DNA of 64,000 nucleotides from Flaccisagitta enflata (Eukaryota; Chaetognatha; Sagittoidea; Aphragmophora), in the NCBI GenBank assembly GCA_965153355.1, contig OZ231126.1, positions 39,556,001 to 39,620,000 on the forward strand, given 5' to 3'. The notes under the pieces are model-generated. The model was not told the DNA's origin. It did not search any database and saw only the letters and a program-made list of their open reading frames with translations. Below, one piece after another: positions 51,785 to 64,000 of the stretch. Made by a program: the position numbers and the translations under genes. Numbering within the stretch: the first letter of the stretch is position 1; each line of letters starts with the position of its first letter.

Positions 51785-52685
51785 CTGTCAGCCTACAGAA
51801 AAGAAATTTGTAGAAATTTTTAGTATAACATCTTCAGTAATAGTGGCAAAATCTGAGTTTCTTGCCAAGGGGATGCAAATTTTACTTTCAAATATCATGT
51901 ATGTCTAATCTCAATCACGTTTATTCATTTGTTTTTCTTTTTTAACTCTCACATTTTTCCCATTTTGACCCAAATTGATACCCTAAATTTTGGCTTCATG
52001 GGCACGCTGTCTTAAACGCTTGAAACCTGTCGCAAGTCGACAGACCGTCATATTAATGCAGTCAACCTCCAGCATAGCATTTGACAAAAAAAAAGAAGAA
52101 TAAACTTGCACTTATTGAATATTGAGTTACATGATGGATGTAGGAGAGCTCTGAAATACGCCACGTCCACTTAGCATTTCAAGACCGAGTCAGGATAAAG
52201 CCTGACTTATGTAAAAAGTGAAAACTGTAATAAAAATTGTAATTTTCTTACTTTTTGCCTCATTCTTGAATGATAATATTCTATCTATCTATATCTATAA
52301 AATACGCAGTTGAATTTGTCTTGTTAAGCTATTTTTCAAAAAAAAAATTGATTCTTAAACTTTGAATCATTCATAATTCAAGAACGACTTGCTTTTCAAG
52401 ACCGACTTTTGCACATCCATGGACGTGGAGGACGTGGCGTCCCCTACATCCATGAGAGACATGTCATAAAAATGACATTCGCCAAAAATGAATTTTGATT
52501 GGCTTACGAGTGAAAAGTGCAATCACTCAAAAATTACCAAAAATGAGACGAAAAATGTTCAAAAACTTGGTTTAACAAATCATCTACGCCCTGCTTTCCC
52601 TTCGTTTCCAACGACCTACCGTCGATTGAGAAGATTAATGAAGCGTTACTTTCCATTTCTTTTTGTCACCGGTATGTCGGTCCGT
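51785..52685. other. Non-coding stretch
   Basis: No gene supported. Contains (CTAT)n near 52285 and a duplicated TTCAAGACCGA motif (52174 and 52397). Confidence 0.35.
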
Positions 52686-52689
52686 CAGG

Positions 52690-52845
52690 TGGTCGATTGG
52701 TCACTGGGAAGATGCATACATTCCCCCCACCACCATCCATCCATATATCGCAAAATCATCACGGACCAATGGACAGATGGACGGACCAACGGACGGACGA
52801 ACTAAGCCTCTTATAGAGTCGCGAGTCAGCGAATAAAAAGGCAAT
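52690..52845 (+). mobile_element. Hairpin-ended family member, degraded (AACTAAGCC subtype)
   Basis: GGACCAATGGACAGATGGAC and GGACGGACGAACTAAGCC lead to TCTTATAGAGTCGCGAGTCA and GCGAATAAAAAG. The AACTAAGCC box before the hairpin is shared with scraps at 7285 and 57355, so it marks a subtype. Confidence 0.65.
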
Positions 52846-53719
52846 TTTTCTTTACTTTTTCTTTGCTCAGATTGATGTGATTACTGCTTTATAAGTCGCG
52901 TGATTAAGACCTCGCCCCTCAGATGCTTTATAATACCAAATAATCACATTTGATCATCCGTCGATCCGACATTTGATCCGTCGATGACATTTGATCATCC
53001 GTCTTTGCTACTGAAATCGATGGTAACAGTTTCGGTTATTGGAAACGAAACCTGTGGTCTGTATGTCTGTAAAAGTAATTTCGTGACCGTAACCGTTACC
53101 TTTTTAGATGCGTCTTTATATCTCTATAAGAAGGTCTGTCCGTCTGTTGGTCTGACCGTCGGTCCGATCATTACCCTTTTTCAAAAAATCCATCAATCAC
53201 CAGTTCAATCCCTCCCACGCTACTTCGCATCTTTTCAGCTACGTATCAACCATCGGAATCAGTATTTATCATATTAAATCCTTTGAAATTTTTTGTCATT
53301 ACTTATACAACTCTGGTGACTTGCCAAAAACAGTGTTAGTTCTTTTGTTTTATGCCATTAAAGTATTACATAAAAGAACAAGAACTTCACTTTTTGTTGA
53401 CTGGCATATTCATGTAATGATGTATTTTTTAACCAAGAAAAGCGATGTTGATGATAAGAGCTGTAATATGCAAAAACCGCGGAATTCTTTCTACATAGAG
53501 ATAAGTAAAAGACGCATCGTTACCCGAGCGGGCTTGTTTTCTTTAGAGATGCTCGGATTAAAATTCCAGCTGAACGATGGAATGTGAACGGGAATGTTGA
53601 AATTGTATAAGTTGAGGGAGACTCATGTGAAGGGATTACGATTACAGAGTGAAAAGCGCGAGACCAATTTAGAAAATGACAAGTTATAATTTTTGTTGTT
53701 TTCATTCTCCATCAAAGCT

Positions 53720-53735
<16 letters not shown>
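52846..53735. other. Non-coding stretch with element scraps
   Basis: GATCATCCGTCGATCC is locally repeated near 52950-53000, and GTCTGTCCGTCTGTTGGTC near 53135 is a fragment of the tetranucleotide family. No exon is supported. Confidence 0.4.
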
Positions 53736-53754
<19 letters not shown>

Positions 53755-53835
53755 ACTCGTAATTGTAATTGGCGTTAACTCGTCTTCTCGACGGTGACAC
53801 GGGCTCGGATCGCGAGGGACGAGTAGGCTCTCTTT

Positions 53836-53946
53836 CTTTCTTTTCTTTGCTTTCTTTCTTTCTTTCTTTCTCTCTTAAACTTTCTTTCTTTCTGTTCATC
53901 TTTCTTCCTTTCTATCTTTCGTCCTTTTTTTTCTTTCTTTGTTTTT

Positions 53947-54026
<80 letters not shown>

Positions 54027-54197
54027 TATTTCTTTTTTTCTTTTTTTCTTTTCTTTCTTTCTTCCTTTCTCTTCTACGATCTTTCTTTCTTATTATCATT
54101 CTTCATTTTTTATTTTTCTTTTCCTTTTTTTTCTTTTCTTTCTTTCTTTCTTCTTTCTTTCTTTCTTCTTTCTTCTTTTCTTTTCTTCTTTCTTTCT

Positions 54198-54228
<31 letters not shown>

Positions 54229-54288
54229 TTTCTTTCTTTCTTGTTATCTTTCTTCATTTTTATCTTTCTTCCTTTTTTCCCTTTTTTT

Positions 54289-54359
<71 letters not shown>

Positions 54360-54614
54360 CTTCTACTTTCTTTCTTTCTTGTTATCTTTCTTCATTTTTA
54401 TCTTTCTTCCTTTTTTCCTTTTCTTCTTTCTTCTTTCTTTCTTTCTTTCTTTCTTTCTTCTTTCTTTCTTTCTTTCTTTCTTTTTCTTTCTTCTTTCTTT
54501 CTTTCTTCCTTCTTTCCTTCTTCTTTCTTTCTTTCTTTCTTTCTTCTTACTTTCTCTTCTTTCTTTCTTCTTCATTTCTATCTTTCTTCCTTCCTTTTTC
54601 CTTTTTTATCCTTT

Positions 54615-54646
<32 letters not shown>

Positions 54647-54799
54647 TTCTTCTTTCTTTCTTTCTTTCTTTCTTTCTTCTTTCTTTCTTTCTTCATTCTT
54701 TCTTTCTTTCTTTCTTTCTTTCTCTCTTTCTTTCTCCCTTTCTCTTCTACTTACTTTCTTCCTTATTATCTTTCTTCCTTTTTTCTTTCTTTCTTTTTC

Positions 54800-54863
<64 letters not shown>

Positions 54864-54912
54864 ACTTTCTTTCTTCCTTTTTTCTTTCTTTCTTTGTTCC
54901 TTTCTTTCTGTT
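53836..54912. repeat. (CTTT)n-rich tract, about 1.1 kb
   Basis: Long (CTTT)n blocks are broken by CTTCCTTTTT and TTATCTTTCTTCATTTTT segments. The motif GTTATCTTTCTTCATTTTT recurs twice near exactly the same spacing (54242 and 54383). Frames of up to about 390 codons are repeat artefacts. Confidence 0.95.
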
Positions 54913-55029
54913 TCGTTTCAACAAGAACACCTTCTTGACTCTTATTACGATATCGTCAAGCAGACACAAACACACGCCCTTTAGCCCCTTAATGAATGTT
55001 GTGATCTTTGTTCGGGTGTAGTCTTACGC

Positions 55030-55411
55030 GTGCTCTTTTTTTATCGCGAGCACGCGTACTCTACAAGTTGTCGGCGTCGTCCGTCTCGGTCCGTTTTCGT
55101 CCGTGTCTGGGTCCATCCGTCCGTCCGTCGGTCCGTCACACTTTACTTTTTTGTACTATAACGTCAACTCTTAGGTCATTTTAAGTCATTTTAAGTCATT
55201 TATAGTTATTCTAAGTCATTTTGAGTCAGTCTAAGTCATTTTAAGTCATTTTAAGTTATTTTAAGTTATTTTTTGTTTTTTTGTTTTTTAGTCATTTTAA
55301 GTCAATTTTGGTCATTTTAGGTCATTCTAAGTCATTGAAAGTCATTCTAAGTCATTCTAAGTCACTCTTTGTCTGTAAGTCTCGCACGCGACTTATAGGT
55401 GTTGGCCTTGT
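55030..55411 (-). mobile_element. Hairpin-ended element with TAAGTCATTT core
   Basis: TTTTATCGCGAGCACGCGTA, TCTACAAGTTGTCGGCG, (GTCC)n, ACACTTTACT, about 200 bases of TAAGTCATTT decamers, then GTAAGTCTCGCACGCGACTT and GGTGTTGGCCTTGTTTT. The right end is nearly identical to that of the 14209-14765 copy. Confidence 0.8.
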
Positions 55412-55870
55412 TTTATCGTCGAGCCAGGTTGCAGTAAACCAGTCCAAGGAATACAAGTTGTAAAAGGCGTCGTCTCTGTCTCATTCCATTTTCTCAACAT
55501 GTATCTGGGTTTTTGCAACATTCTCATTCTGTCCGTCTTATGATGATTGATGAAAGGGTATCCTTTTCAGAGAACTGTCACCGGAATGTGCGTTGTCTAT
55601 CGAACCATTTATCCAACGCCATTTATATAACAAGATATATTGTCCTGTGGAAAAGGACACGCCAGCAATAGTCAGCGTTATCAACACCACGAATCCATGA
55701 TCTATTTATGACCATTCATGAAAGGCCAACTCATAATATCACACCCATAATAACCCATCCCTCGTTCTTTAAGACAAACATTACATATTCGTTTTGACAA
55801 AATATTTCGGAGCCGATATATCCCATTTTTTGTAGAAAGAAATTCAGTTGAAGACGCAGTAGGAAAACTG
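55412..55870. other. Non-coding stretch
   Basis: No gene or repeat recognised. Confidence 0.35.
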
Positions 55871-55876
55871 ATAATG

Positions 55877-56030
55877 AACAAGGCCGGATACACGGCAGCA
55901 GCGTCGCGGACGGTTGGGCAGGGGCAGCTATGCAGAAACGACCCGCTATTCAGAAATGTGACGGACGGACGGACGGACGGACGGACCGACCGAACGACCG
56001 ACACGGCAAGATGTACAGTCGCGTGAGTGG
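55877..56030 (+). mobile_element. Short hairpin-ended element
   Basis: AACAAGGCCGGATACACGGC, GTCGCGGACGGTTGGGCAGG, CAGAAATGTGACGG with (ACGG)n, then CACGGCAAGATGTACAGTCG and CGTGAGTGGCTAG. The terminal hairpin is disrupted after its first half. Confidence 0.78.
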
Positions 56031-56120
56031 CTAGAGCTCAGAAAAGATGCGATTAGTTTGGGTGTTTCTAAAATCGTAAATCAAAAACCGTCTCTAAAAA
56101 ATATCATTGTAACAGGGATA

Positions 56121-56232
<112 letters not shown>

Positions 56233-56284
56233 AGAAAGAAATACGTTTGAACTTTATTACTGAAATAATGATGGATCCATTTAA

Positions 56285-56460
56285 CTTACAATATCTCATT
56301 AGCTGATAATATCTCCTTAATCCGTGACATTTTATGGGCCGGAGCAATCTCATTAACAGGCTACACCTCATTAGCCAAATACTTCTCAAAGGCAAAATAT
56401 TTCTCACCGCCAAATAAATGTTATTCACTAAATAAATGTTATTCTGTGTATAATAGGAAT
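56285..56460. repeat. Degenerate about 20-bp tandem repeat
   Basis: Units such as AATATCTCATTAGC, CACCTCATTAGCCAAATAC, TTCTCAAAGGCAAAATATT and a twofold AAATAAATGTTATTC form a diverged array. The following 56470-57060 shows only a tetranucleotide scrap at 56818-56852. Confidence 0.45.
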
Positions 56461-57071
56461 AAGCATTGTAAAATGGAATATGATCGATTAATTGCAAGCT
56501 TAGCTGCTTGCCTCACTTGCGATTTTGCGCATGTTTGTCATGTAAATGAATTCATTTCATTTTTCCCGGCTTTGTTTTTTTTTTTCAATTTGATATATTT
56601 CAAAGGAGAAAAATAGTTTTCCTTCGCAATCAGATCATTATCCAATTGCCTGAACACCCAATATGATAATTTGAGGGTCTCTAATTCTTTATATCATTTG
56701 TCACGTAGATTTTTTTTCCCTTTTGTTCTTGTTTCTTCTTTTTGCATCGTGATTGGCTTGATTACTCTTGCCATTTTTACTTCTTTTCTTTTTGGTCTTT
56801 TTACTGATGTGCATGCTACGTCAGTCGGTCCGTCGGTCATTCGGTCGGTCAAACTTTTGGAAAAAATGAATGATTCTCTGCACGATTTTGTTTTTCAATT
56901 GTACCCACTTTTTTTTTACAAGAACATCATTTTTTTTCGAAGGCTTCATGTTCTTAGAGCGTTTTTAATTCAAAATACTTTATAAATTATAGGAAACGTC
57001 TGGAAACCTTAAATATACAATATAGGCGGCTAATCGCCGTAGGAAAAAAGTTGTAACTGCTGAGAAGAAGA

Positions 57072-57171
<100 letters not shown>

Positions 57172-57294
57172 GGGGGAAAAAGGGACAGAGAGAGCAACAG
57201 AGAAAAACATATAACACAGGGTTATCATTGGGGACAGGTGGCCAAGGGCATCCAATGCCCATCCACTCCCCAACCCCCACACACAAGCATCTAG

Positions 57295-57375
57295 ACCACT
57301 TTTTTTCCACTCGGATGGACAGACGGACCAACAGACTAATGGATGGACTGACAGACAAAGCCTCTCATAGAGTAC
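57295..57375 (+). mobile_element. Hairpin-ended family scrap (AAGCC subtype)
   Basis: GGATGGACAGACGGACCAAC and GACAGACAAAGCCTCTC, then ATAGAGTACGGAGT, resemble the 52690-52845 terminus with the hairpin lost. The following 57380-58120 is AT-rich with no gene seen. Confidence 0.5.
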
Positions 57376-58126
57376 GGAGTTGAAATGTGGGAGAGACTGT
57401 GCCGCCAGGATGCACAATTATCACCTGGGACATTTCAAGGTTCAAATAGACTCGATTCCTTGTTGTGGGAAACCGCGAAAAATGCGGCAAAATAAAAAAA
57501 GATCAAAAAATCATAGCTCCAAAACTATTGATCGCACAGAATTCTGCTTGGTGTCATCTGAATGAGGAGAATTAGCTCTTTTTTAGCTATTAATTTCATG
57601 CGTAGTCTCGTTCTGCCCCCATTTATGATAAATATATTTCTATTATATGTTGTTAAAACAAATGCTAAATATCAAAGTCTGGGGATGTTTTCATACTATT
57701 TATATTAAAAACTATAAAATATTATCCTAATTATACTAAAATCTAAGTGTTTTATCTATGTTAATTAAATATTACCTTGAGCGAAATTTTTTTCTCATGA
57801 TTTAATTTAAAGCCTTCATATGTTCTTAAGATGTTCAAATTTTGGAGCGATTCGAAGCCTATATGTTCTTATAAACTAGGTTCTTATAGAAAAAAAAGTA
57901 TATTCGGCCTTGTTGAATCTTTAACCTCATGCTCATTTGTTCGCCGGTTAAACACGGTATTCTTACATTCCGTTTAGTTTCAAATATTTCTCTCGTCCTT
58001 CGCTTTATTCTTAACTGAAATGAGAACATCAAAGAACAGGTCAAAAGAACGTCTGGAATACACAAGCACACTGACATGGACACACAGCCACAAACACAGA
58101 CACTCAAACACAGCGGCGAACAGAGG

Positions 58127-58127
<1 letters not shown>

Positions 58128-58208
<81 letters not shown>

Positions 58209-58253
58209 AACAAACAAACAAACAAACAAACAAAAAAAAAAAAAAACACACAA

Positions 58254-58348
<95 letters not shown>

Positions 58349-58375
58349 CAGAGAGAGATAGAGAGAGACAGAGAG
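58128..58375. repeat. (CA)n, (CAAA)n and (GA)n microsatellite cluster
   Basis: (CA)n at 58128-58203, (CAAA)n at 58204-58232 and (GA)n at 58262-58342 are in immediate succession, about 160 bases outside the inner edge of the right arm. Confidence 0.95.
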
Positions 58376-59326
58376 AGTTCTAACGCACACGACCCTCACT
58401 TGACCTAAACCGACCTAACCTGACGTGGCTTGTTTTACGCGTCCACACTCACACGCCCTGATTTACACATCTTTGGGACCCGATAAAAAACTTCATTCAC
58501 TTAACTAATGATCCTTTTTTTAGTTGCTGATTTATTGACTCTCCTCCGCAAAAAATTGAAATCAATCATCTATCTTATAGAATGTTTTTTTTTTTCATTC
58601 ATTCATCATTTGTTCTCAAATTATCTAAACTATAATGACACTTTTTTGTTATTTGTTTGTGAAGAGGCTTGAAGAATCATTGAGACACTAATAAACAGAG
58701 TTTGCAAGTTTTGATTCTGCGTTTAACTAGTTGGTCATGAAACTGGACATGAACCGGATACGAATTCTGAAGAAAGGGGTTCAATAGCGCAGTGATGGCT
58801 TTTGATTCTTTTCGAGATTTCCAAACAATCTCCGTTGCTATGGGAACTTTATCCCGCATGAAATTCGATTATTTTAGCTTAAAAAAGAAATTAAAGCTAG
58901 CGAATTTCTGGGCGGATGTGTTTGTCGGTAGCTGCGCCGAGCATTGCTCGGCTGTCCCAACCTCACATGTATTATGATTATATAACTTTTATAAGAATGG
59001 CAATGGCTTCTAAAAATGGTGGTTTTTCCCACACCTCAATAGGACGTGAGGGGAACTGCAAACTGGTCAGGGCCAGCGCTGTTTAAATCGACTAACCGAA
59101 CACATTTTTATCAAAAAAAGACTAGAAAAAATTCATCATATGATAGCCCGAACAAAAGAAAGAGCTTAGGAGCAAAGTGAAGGACATCCACCCACGCCTC
59201 TTTCACATGAAGTATATAAGTGTCTTGGTTTGTCATTTATGGCCCTACTCATTAGCCAATCAAGATCATCAAAGTCAATAAATCATGTGCTTGAGTTATC
59301 ATTTTTCACGTTTCTGCCCACACTTT

Positions 59327-59674
59327 TTGGGCAGCGGCCACGAAGGGGGCCAAAGACCTATGCTTTTATATGAGAGAATATTCTAAATCATAGCATTGAG
59401 GCTCCAATTCTTTTTTGTTGCGCACATGCAACTCTATTAGAGCTTTTGTCTGTCCGTCCGTTCGTCCGTCCGTCCGTCCGTCCGTCAGCCCGTCCGTCTG
59501 TCGGTCGATCCGTGAACACGAGTCAAAAAGTGTGAAAACGCGCATTTCCGCCCCTGCCCATCCGTCTGCCAGAGTCTTGGACTAAAATCCAAACCTCAGG
59601 TCTTAAATTTTAATTCAAGTACAACTTACAAGAGCCATCGGGATCCACTGACCATCTGACACTTTTGCGACCAT
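59327..59674. mobile_element. Fold-back element 5 (right arm copy)
   Basis: Mirror of 19172-19518, starting GGGCAGCGGCCACGAAGGGG and ending with CTGACACTTTTGCGAC. Confidence 0.6.
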
Positions 59675-59711
59675 TCTTTGTTTTAATTTTTTCCCTTTTT
59701 ATTCCGTTCAG

Positions 59712-59901
59712 GTCTTTGAGCGGTAACGATTGTTCAGGAGACTACGTGAGCCTGCATCACGATAACAGAGTGGTCCGCGGGCCGATGTGTGATCGAAACA
59801 AGCCCAGAGACCTTTCCATGCCCATCGAACACAATCACTCGAAAATCACGATCAACTTCAACACCGATCATCAAGACGCCAGTAAAGGCTTCGAGATGGT
59901 G
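59712..59901 (+). CDS. CUB gene exon A (right copy)
   Basis: Identical in translation to the left exon A, with the CUB strand motif ITINFNTD and GFEMV at the donor. Confidence 0.8.
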
Positions 59902-62452
59902 GTAAGCGCCTTAATAAACATCTTGTACCTTTCTCACGCCGTTCACATTCGCGGGCACGCAATGTCGTTTGCCACTGTTTGAGCAGATAAATGTTTTTTC
60001 CTTTCTTGCATTCTCAGGTGAAAGCGGTTAAAATTCCACCGCCTCCTTCAGTCATTCCACTCGCCCAGAAAGACTGTCGGCCCACTTCGCTGTTCAACGG
60101 CCGTCACCGCATCTCACCGACCAGCCTCCAATTCACACCAACTTCGAACCTTCCCGGCTGCTCCCCAGTGTCTTATCGCTCTTTCACGTCCTCTTCCTCT
60201 CCTTCGTCCTCCTCCTCTTCTCCCGTCATATTGATGCACGATCATCATGAGTATAAAATGGAATTTAGCGGCGGCGTTTCGGGAAGACTACAAGCCTGCG
60301 GTTGGGTACTGCGGGCGCTACCTGGTGAGTATGAGGAAGGTCGGAATGACTGGTACACAGCATACACATATACACTTCACTGTTCAGAGAGAGATACAGA
60401 TTTACACATACGGAATGGGTGGGAGATTGGGTTAAAATAAATACCGCGGACGGTTGGGCAGGAGCAGTAATGCGTAAATCGCTCGGAATTCAAAAATGTG
60501 ACGGACCGACCGACGGACCGACCGACCTACCGACCGACACGGCAAGGTGTAGAGTCGCGTGTCCGCGACCAATAAATACCGTTAAATTTTATTGTGTTGG
60601 ACAACTGATATGGCGATTGTTTCTCAATCGGCAGCATTGATCATCTGAATGGAGCAAAAAACAAAGAACAGCAAACAAACAAAATAAAATCACATCGGTA
60701 AACAGATTACAATTGACTTAAGAGAAGTCCTATGAAAAACCAAATTGAGCACAAATGGGCATTTCACAACTGAGCTAAATGCAGCATTGATTTGCTTGCC
60801 TTTTGCCTCTCTCCGATGAAACAGGTCAAAATTGCAAAAAAAAAAAGGAAAAAGTGAAAGAAACATTTTTTTTCATTTCAGGTCGCAATATCACGATACG
60901 GTTTGAGTCGCTTCACTTCCGTCGACCCAATGGAACTTCCTGTAGAGATGGACTCCGTTTTTCCAGTGATAATTGCACGGCTCTCCCACCTCTATCGTCC
61001 CATCGAGGATCCGGAAGCATTCGCGGCGGCAGCAGCGGCAGTAGCAGCAGCAGGTCGGCGGAGCGGAGAGCGCCTGTGACTATCTGTGGACGTCGAAAAC
61101 CCAATCCAATCGTTTTTGATAACTTTGTCAAGGTTGAGGCCGTTTTGGCTCACTTTCGAAAACAAAACTCCCATTTCCGAATCGTCGCCGTTGCGGCGGA
61201 AAAGTCCGTCGGTGAAAGTGGTGGTAGAGGAGGAGGAAGAGGAGGAGGAGGAGGAAGGGGAAATGGAGGGAAAGGAGGAAGAGGAAACAATCCCACCCCA
61301 CGGCCAGTGATGCCCCCTTTCCCTTCAATCGCTGGAGCGTCTGAGGGAGGTGATGCAGTGATTATCGACGATACTGCGTTGACGGATGCATCATCATTAT
61401 CAACGGCAGAACCTCAAATTATGACAACAACAACTGCGACAACTACAACAACTTCCCCGCAACAAGTATCAACGATGGAGCAGCGGGAACTCGTGCCAGT
61501 GCAACAAGAATTCGTGCCAGTGCAACAGGAATTCGTGCCAGTGCAGCAGAAATTCGTTCCGCAGCCAGTGACTGTACAACCAGATGCTGTCGAGCCAGAG
61601 GAAGCAATTTTTAGGGGTCCTTCGAAAGGACCCATCGAAGGCTTGGGCAGAGTGATACTCACAACCACATTGGCCGCTAGACTGGCTTCTTCCTCTTCTC
61701 CTTCACCTCCTCCTCCTTCTTCATCATCACCCCCATCGTCTCCAACTGTGTCCTACTCAACAACCTTGTCCTCACCTTCCTCGACAACGTCGACGATCTC
61801 CGCGCAAACAACGCGGTCCATGATCCAGAGTGAAGCGTCAGCGACCTCTTATCCAACGACGCGGAAGCCGCAACATGAACTTCAACCTCCGCAACCACGA
61901 CAACAACAACAACAACAAAGGACTCCTTCTACGATGGAGATTATTAAAAACTACGTCAAGAACATACTTAAGGGCGGCGCTGAGGAGGAGGCGCAACTCC
62001 AAGTCGCCGCCGACGCCGCCGATGACGCCATCGCCGGCAAATCTCCGGCTTCGGCGAATTCTTCTTCCACGATCAACTTCAATCGGCAGAATACGACGCA
62101 AAAAATGGCGCAATCGCCCAGGACGGCGCCCTCGACGCCGTTATTGACCAAAGAGAGCCAAACTTCTTCTACGACGTTGTCATCGACGTTCGACGAGGAA
62201 GCGGATGGCTCTAAGACGCCTCAAGGAGCATCCACAACGCAAGAAACGACAACAACAATAACAAAGGCGCCAACAACGACAATAACAATGGCGCCAACAA
62301 CGACAACAGACAAAAGCCCAGTATATGATTCCTTCATCGTTCAAATCGACAGCAGCAACAACGACGACCATGACTGGCCGGAGGATTGGGGAAATTGGGG
62401 GGAAGAAGGGGAAGAAGAGCAGGTGTACGACGAAGAGACGGAGGGAACTCAA

Positions 62453-62483
<31 letters not shown>

Positions 62484-62555
62484 CTTCTTCCTCATCCGCC
62501 ACCAAAACGTTGGTTCAACCACCCACGACGGCCCAGAAAAAAATAAACCAACCAA
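59712..62555 (+). CDS. CUB/mucin-like gene, right copy, three exons (truncated at both ends)
   Basis: The exons are 59712-59901, 60018-60324 and 60882-62555, with the same splice sites and phases as the left copy and an identical predicted protein (about 723 residues). The exons corresponding to D, E and F are not found in the window; homology stops 608 bases after the last donor. The copy is either a partial duplicate, probably non-functional without its 3' exons, or a second haplotype of the same locus placed in inverted orientation by assembly. Confidence 0.75.
60018..60324 (+). CDS. CUB gene exon B (right copy)
   Basis: Identical in translation to the left exon B (QACGWVLRALP at its end, phase 1). 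Confidence 0.8.
60446..60570 (+). mobile_element. Short hairpin-ended element (right arm copy)
   Basis: GCGGACGGTTGGGCAGGAGC to GTCGCGTGTCCGCGAC, between direct repeats AATAAATACC. The tetranucleotide tract is one unit shorter than in the left arm. Confidence 0.8.
60882..62555 (+). CDS. CUB gene exon C (right copy)
   Basis: Identical in translation to the left exon C: end of CUB2, Gly/Arg stretch, VPVQQEF repeats, mucin-like and acidic regions, poly-Ser. The intron upstream differs by one base in a poly-A run. Confidence 0.8.
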
Positions 62556-62701
62556 GTAAGTTTTTTTCTTTATTTCGATAGATTCTTTTTAAAAAAATTT
62601 CATCTTTTTTGGTCAATTTTTATCAGTATTATTGAATTCTTTGCCTTATTTCATCAGCATCTTCAAGACTTGTTAATATAATTCTCATATCCAAATACTA
62701 C

Positions 62702-62803
<102 letters not shown>

Positions 62804-63170
62804 TTTGTTTTTGCGGTTTCTCTGCCCTTCTCCAATCTTAATCACTTTAAAATCTTTTTTTTTTCTTTGCTTAGACAAACAAATATGAAATTCCGCGAAA
62901 CGAGAAAAAGACAGAGAGATAGCAAAGAATCTTTCATTTTTTGCTACGTTTTCAAATTTCATCTCATTTCTTTTTCTTTCTTTTTTCTCTCCTTTTCTTT
63001 TTTATTTCATGTCTGACATTTATATTGACACACATTTAAAACGTTTCATTTCGTTTCATTGAGTCCTCGACCTTAGCTGCTTTTGACATACATCAGATTG
63101 AGTGAATAGATCTAGTTACCATTTTTTTGGTTTTCTCCTGCGTAGATCATTACATGAGATAACGGGAATT

Positions 63171-63566
63171 GATCCCAATCCATCACGGTCGTAATGGATA
63201 AAGAGATGTACGACGAAAAAATAAGGGCTCTTCTAGATGATCCATCAACCTATAAGAAGCTCATCGCTGACCCCACCAACAGCCACAAGAACACCATCAT
63301 TGCAGCGTTGGCCACCATCAAGGGGTACGTGCCTCAAACCGTCTATTGGCGTCTCTACCCTAACACCAGCCAACCCCCTTTATACTTTGGCAACCCAAAG
63401 ATCCACAAGGAGGGCCTCCCGATGCGTCCCATAGTCTCGGCGCGTAATACCATCTTCAGCGGCCTTACAAAGGAGATGGGTCGCATTCTCTCTCCTCTGG
63501 TTGGCCACACCCAGCACCATCTAAGGGACAGTACCGACCTGAAGAGTAAATTAGAGCACGTGACAA
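63171..63566 (+). mobile_element. Penelope-like retroelement: reverse transcriptase N-terminal fragment
   Basis: The frame reads SITVVMDKEMYDEKIRALLD, DPSTYKKLIADPT, then PLYFGNPKIHKEGLPMRPIV, SARNTIFSGLTKEMGRILSP and LVGHTQHHLRDS. The VVMDK...Y...LL-D-sTYK-L--DPT block followed by YG-PKIHK-g-P-RPIVS is the conserved start of the reverse transcriptase of Penelope-like elements. The catalytic D...YxDD region and the GIY-YIG endonuclease are absent; homology fades after LKSKLEHV into AT-rich repeats. The copy is truncated and non-functional. It begins within a few bases of the end of the inverted duplication. Confidence 0.85.
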
Positions 63567-63639
63567 TTCCATCCACACACTGCCTACATATTAAATATAC
63601 ATTTAAGTATTACTACAAGTATGATGGGTATATATATGT

Positions 63640-64000
63640 AAAGTAAGTATGTATAAGTATGTATGTATATGTATTGATATTGACATTGATAATTTAAAAC
63701 ATTTTGAGATATTATTGAACATTTGTGGAACATTTTGGAGCATTATGGAACATTGTGAACATTATGGAACATTGTGAGCATTGTGGAAATTGGTGTTGTC
63801 AAAATTGGTGTCAGGAAATTGCGTTGTCAAATAAAATTGCGTTGTGGAAATTGGTATTGTAGAAAAATTGCGTTGTGAACGTAAGAGATAGGAAAAGAAA
63901 GGGAGGGAGGAAGAAGTAGCAGAAACAGCAGCATGTATGTGTAAGCATGTTAGTAAGTATATGTAAGCATGTAAAGCATGTGCGCATGTAAGTAGCATGT
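63640..64000. repeat. (GTAT)n and GGAACATTGTG-type tandem repeats
   Basis: AAGTATGTATGTATATGTA leads into ATTATGGAACATTGTGAAC and GAACATTTTGGAGC units (63700-63780). Units of AATTGCGTTGTGGAAATTGG (63780-63880) and AGCATGTAAGTA (63930-64000) follow. No gene seen. Confidence 0.7.

Noticed and set aside
53769-55021. Open frames of 250-390 codons on the plus strand
   Set aside because: Same cause: (CTTT)n and related pyrimidine repeats.
57560-57905. Second full copy of the TACACTC inverted-repeat element
   Set aside because: Only one terminus resembles the 48.9-49.3 kb element; the other end could not be found.

Overview
The window is nuclear DNA of a metazoan, most likely an invertebrate. It has GT-AG introns with phase-matched exons, CUB-domain exons, fragments of a LINE and a Penelope-like retroelement, and many short inverted-repeat DNA elements. 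Microsatellites are extremely dense: (GA)n, (CTTT)n, (TTCA)n, (CA)n and (GGTC)n. There is no operon structure, CRISPR array or convincing tRNA/rRNA gene. I cannot name the species. Bivalve-type 'pearl' elements resemble one repeat family here, but that does not identify the organism.

The main structure is a nearly perfect inverted duplication of about 4.6 kb. The left arm is 15681-20302 and the right arm is 58533-63163, with about 38 kb between them. Both arms carry the same three exons of an extracellular CUB/mucin-like gene. The left copy runs on the minus strand and continues in correct splice phase into three more exons, reaching a stop at 8787. The right copy runs on the plus strand and is cut at the arm end, where a Penelope-like reverse transcriptase fragment begins. 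The arms differ only by a few substitutions and small indels. This is either a very young segmental inversion-duplication or a haplotype/assembly artefact.

Two other gene models were built by hand on the minus strand. One (51179 to 43794) encodes an unrecognised acidic/coiled-coil protein and has a 27-nt micro-exon, a splice donor inside a GA microsatellite and a reading-frame break. The other (34217 to 30752) is the 3' end of an unrecognised gene. They could be one gene. Isolated candidate exons on the plus strand lie at 39476-39638 (Cys-rich) and 21052-21102.

Region by region: 1-8.6 kb is a nest of repeats (LINE 3' end, telomere-like array, fold-back elements built of GGCCCAAATCCCAG-type minisatellite, a hAT-type MITE). 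8.8-19.1 kb is the CUB gene. 20.4-24.6 kb is microsatellites and short hairpin-ended elements. 24.8-29.1 kb is one 66-bp minisatellite array, whose 22-codon period keeps stretches of both strands open without evidence of coding. 30-34 kb holds a gene 3' end with two hAT-type MITEs. 35-43 kb is mostly simple repeats and hairpin-ended elements. 43.8-51.2 kb is the coiled-coil gene. 51.2-58.5 kb is repeats, including about 1.1 kb of (CTTT)n. 58.5-63.2 kb is the second arm, and the window closes with the Penelope-like fragment and AT-rich repeats.

A dispersed family of 130-550 bp elements recurs about twenty times. Its members share an AACAAGGCC start, a tetranucleotide (GGTC/ACGG)n tract and a GTCGCG...CGCGAC hairpin followed by TAAAAA, but they carry different tandem-repeat cores. 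It is the best candidate here for an under-described mobile system.
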